A stretch of 7,996 nt of DNA from an uncultured Myxococcales bacterium (GTDB lineage: Bacteria > Myxococcota_A > UBA9042). The translations under genes were made by a program, and so were the position numbers. The stretch covers positions 1 through 7,996 of the forward strand of contig CAIXAA010000940.1 of assembly GCA_903917305.1 (NCBI GenBank). The letters run 5' to 3'. This document shows positions 6,715 through 7,996 of the stretch, one piece after another; position 1 is the first letter of the stretch, and every line of letters starts with the position of its first letter. The notes under the pieces are model-generated. The model was given only the letters and a program-made list of their open reading frames with translations. It searched no databases and had not been told where the DNA came from.

Positions 6715-7274
6715 TGCCGCCAGAAGAAGTCACACCTCCCGCCGGCAGCAAGGGCCTCGTGCTCGTGATGACGCTGCTGATGATCTCCGTGCTGACGCTG
6801 CTGGCGGGCGGCGCGGTGATGCGCACGGCGATGAACCTGCGCGACGGCGGTGCGCAGCGCGTGAGCCAGGCGGCCTACCGGGTCAGCGAGACGGGCACCT
6901 ATGCGTCGGTGGCGCTGGCGGCGCAGATGCAGGCGAGCTTTCGCGAATACCTGAGCAACCGCAACCCGCCCGGCATCCTGACGCTGGCCGACATGGGCGA
7001 TGCCGTGCTGGACCTGTCGACGGCGGGCGGCTCGTTCGGCCAGGAGCTGGGCGACATCGGCGCGCCCAGCTTCACCTCGGTCGTGACGACGACGGACCAA
7101 TCGACGGCGGTGCCCGGCTTCGATGCCGCGCGCTACTGCTTCACCACGTTCCGCATCGAGACCACGGCGCAGGTCGGCGTGGCCGCGCCCGCGAACCAGC
7201 AGCAGGCGGCCGTGTCCGGGCAGACGGCCATCGCCGCGCACGTCACCGTCGGACCGTCGCTGTGCGGCAACTAG
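6714..7274 (+). CDS. pilX: Type IV minor pilin, PilX/GspK-like
   Basis: A 186-residue membrane-anchored protein. The likely processing site is K13-G14|L15, followed by LVLVMTLLMISVLTLLAGGAV, matching the N-terminal pattern of PilX-type proteins (a Gly, then a long Leu/Val/Ile run ending near residue 36). Position +5 is Met19, not Glu, as in GspK and some PilX proteins, which take the terminal place in the tip complex. The downstream stretch has the PilX-like RVSQAAYRVSETG segment (49-61) of the extended helix, then a short Gly/Ala/Thr-rich domain with cysteines at 142 and 184. The ATG overlaps the PilW stop by one base (TGATG) and is preceded by GAGG at 6702-6705, 8 nt upstream; a GTG at 6711 is an equally framed alternative. 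The open frame extends far upstream within pilW, but that extension is not supported. The family assignment rests on N-terminus and gene order. Confidence 0.78.
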   Translation: MPPEEVTPPAGSKGLVLVMTLLMISVLTLLAGGAVMRTAMNLRDGGAQRVSQAAYRVSETGTYASVALAAQMQASFREYLSNRNPPGILTLADMGDAVLDLSTAGGSFGQELGDIGAPSFTSVVTTTDQSTAVPGFDAARYCFTTFRIETTAQVGVAAPANQQQAAVSGQTAIAAHVTVGPSLCGN

Positions 7275-7278
7275 GAGG
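7273..7278 (+). promoter_or_regulatory. Consensus Shine-Dalgarno AGGAGG of the PilY1-like gene
   Basis: A perfect AGGAGG overlaps the pilX stop codon and lies 6 nt before the ATG at 7285. It is the strongest ribosome binding site in the operon, suggesting that the PilY1-like protein is translated independently rather than purely by coupling. Confidence 0.75.
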
Positions 7279-7284
7279 GACGCG

Positions 7285-7996
7285 ATGCTGAGACTGCGCA
7301 AGTCCCTTTGGATTTTGGTTCTTCTCGGCCTGCTGCCCGCGTTGCGCGCCGTCGCGGATACGGTCGTGCTGCCGGAAGTGCTGCTGGTGACGGACACGTC
7401 GGCCTCGATGCAGTACCGCATCGGCGCGGACAAGGCGCCGCTGTGCGGCTCGATCGACCCCACGGTGCCCGACGAGAAGTCGCGCTGGACCGCCGTGCGC
7501 GAGATGATCGGCGGCTCCTTCACCAGCTACTCCTGCAAATACGTGACGATGCCGCAGACGTCGGAGTCGATTGCGCCGCCGCCGCAGGTGTTCGGCGATC
7601 CCATCTGCATTCCCGGCCTCGCGCACATCCTGGGCAGCAACTACACGGTCGATCCGCTGCATGGCACCGGAACCTCGAACTCTTCGGGCAACTGCACGAA
7701 CAGCGGCGCGTGCCAGGCGGCGACGATGACGCTGCGCAACAGCACGGCGAGCAACATCCAGGTGCCGTGGGTGCGCTTTGATATCACGGACATTCCCTTC
7801 GACAAGCCTTGGGTGGCCGGCGCGCTGACGCTGACCGACACTGGCACGTACGTGAGCAGCGGCACGGGCTTCCAAGGCGTGCTGGTGCTGGGCGACCCGG
7901 ATCCGGAAGCCTCGCCGGCCGCCTTCGTGTGCAGTGCCGATGGCCCGCCGGCCAAGCGGCAGGTGCTGTCGCTGGCGACGACGGTGAACTACGCCG
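7285..7996 (+). CDS. pilY1: PilY1-like pilus tip protein, vWA-containing (5' part only)
   Basis: The N-terminal 237 residues of a secreted protein that runs off the window; PilY1 proteins are usually 1,000 residues or more. A signal peptide (basic MLRLRK, then a hydrophobic run to about 18) ends at an AVA|D site near residue 24. Next comes a beta strand, PEVLLVTDTSASM (30-42), with the MIDAS metal-binding pattern D37-x-S39-x-S41 of von Willebrand A domains. KSRWTAVREMIGG (65-77) follows as the first helix. Cysteines are at 54, 84, 108, 137, 143 and 216, unusually many for this part and possibly paired. Residues about 118-237 are Thr/Ser/Gly-rich and beta-like rather than a plain vWA continuation. 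As last gene after the minor pilins, it fits the PilY1 place. PilY1 rides on the pilus tip, primes assembly and mediates adhesion. The C-terminal beta-propeller that would confirm the call is out of view. Confidence 0.8.
   Translation, partial: MLRLRKSLWILVLLGLLPALRAVADTVVLPEVLLVTDTSASMQYRIGADKAPLCGSIDPTVPDEKSRWTAVREMIGGSFTSYSCKYVTMPQTSESIAPPPQVFGDPICIPGLAHILGSNYTVDPLHGTGTSNSSGNCTNSGACQAATMTLRNSTASNIQVPWVRFDITDIPFDKPWVAGALTLTDTGTYVSSGTGFQGVLVLGDPDPEASPAAFVCSADGPPAKRQVLSLATTVNYA

Noticed and set aside
6237..7523. 428-codon minus-strand open frame across pilW, pilX and pilY1
   Set aside because: It spans three well-supported plus-strand genes and their junctions, and its composition is that of a reverse-complement shadow.

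Overview
This is a high-GC window (roughly two-thirds G+C by eye) with tightly packed genes. It most resembles a Gram-negative bacterium of the Myxococcota/Deltaproteobacteria type. Three things point there: an outer-membrane barrel protein that looks like the myxobacterial TIGR04551 family, a LysA of the kind recalled from deltaproteobacteria, and a type IV pilus minor-pilin/PilY1 cluster of the sort myxobacteria carry in several copies. The taxonomic call is inference from remembered families, not from a search. No RNA genes, CRISPR arrays, insertion sequences or phage genes were seen.

Region 1 (1-771, minus strand) is the N-terminal two-thirds of a NifS/IscS-type cysteine desulfurase, running off the left edge of the window. 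It is transcribed away from the rest of the window. The 89-bp divergent gap (772-860) holds a good sigma-70-like promoter (TTGACG, 17-bp spacer, TGAAAT), a GGCCG/CGGCC inverted repeat and the ribosome binding sites of both flanking genes.

Region 2 (861-4165, plus strand) is a two-gene unit: a 662-residue exported, probably beta-barrel outer-membrane protein of unknown function, followed after 2 bp by lysA (diaminopimelate decarboxylase, last step of lysine synthesis). The spacing suggests co-transcription and translational coupling.

Region 3 (4166-4290) is a 125-bp regulatory gap. It contains an exact match to the sigma-54 consensus (TGGCACG, 4 bp, TTGCT at 4247-4262), 28 bp before the next start codon. 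Upstream are two short inverted repeats at positions suitable for an enhancer-binding regulator.

Region 4 (4291-7996, plus strand) is a type IVa pilus minor-pilin operon in the order fimT/fimU-like, pilV-like, pilW-like, pilX-like, pilY1-like. Successive genes overlap by 4, 17 and 1 nt, and the last is separated by 10 nt with a consensus Shine-Dalgarno. These proteins are expected to form the priming complex at the pilus tip, with the PilY1-like protein (signal peptide plus vWA MIDAS motif) as tip adhesin. The PilY1 gene is cut by the right edge.

The window is mostly recognisable biology. The points most worth a second look are the near-perfect sigma-54 promoter with its upstream repeats, the unusual cysteine-rich segment after the PilY1 MIDAS motif, and the uncharacterised outer-membrane protein coupled to lysA.
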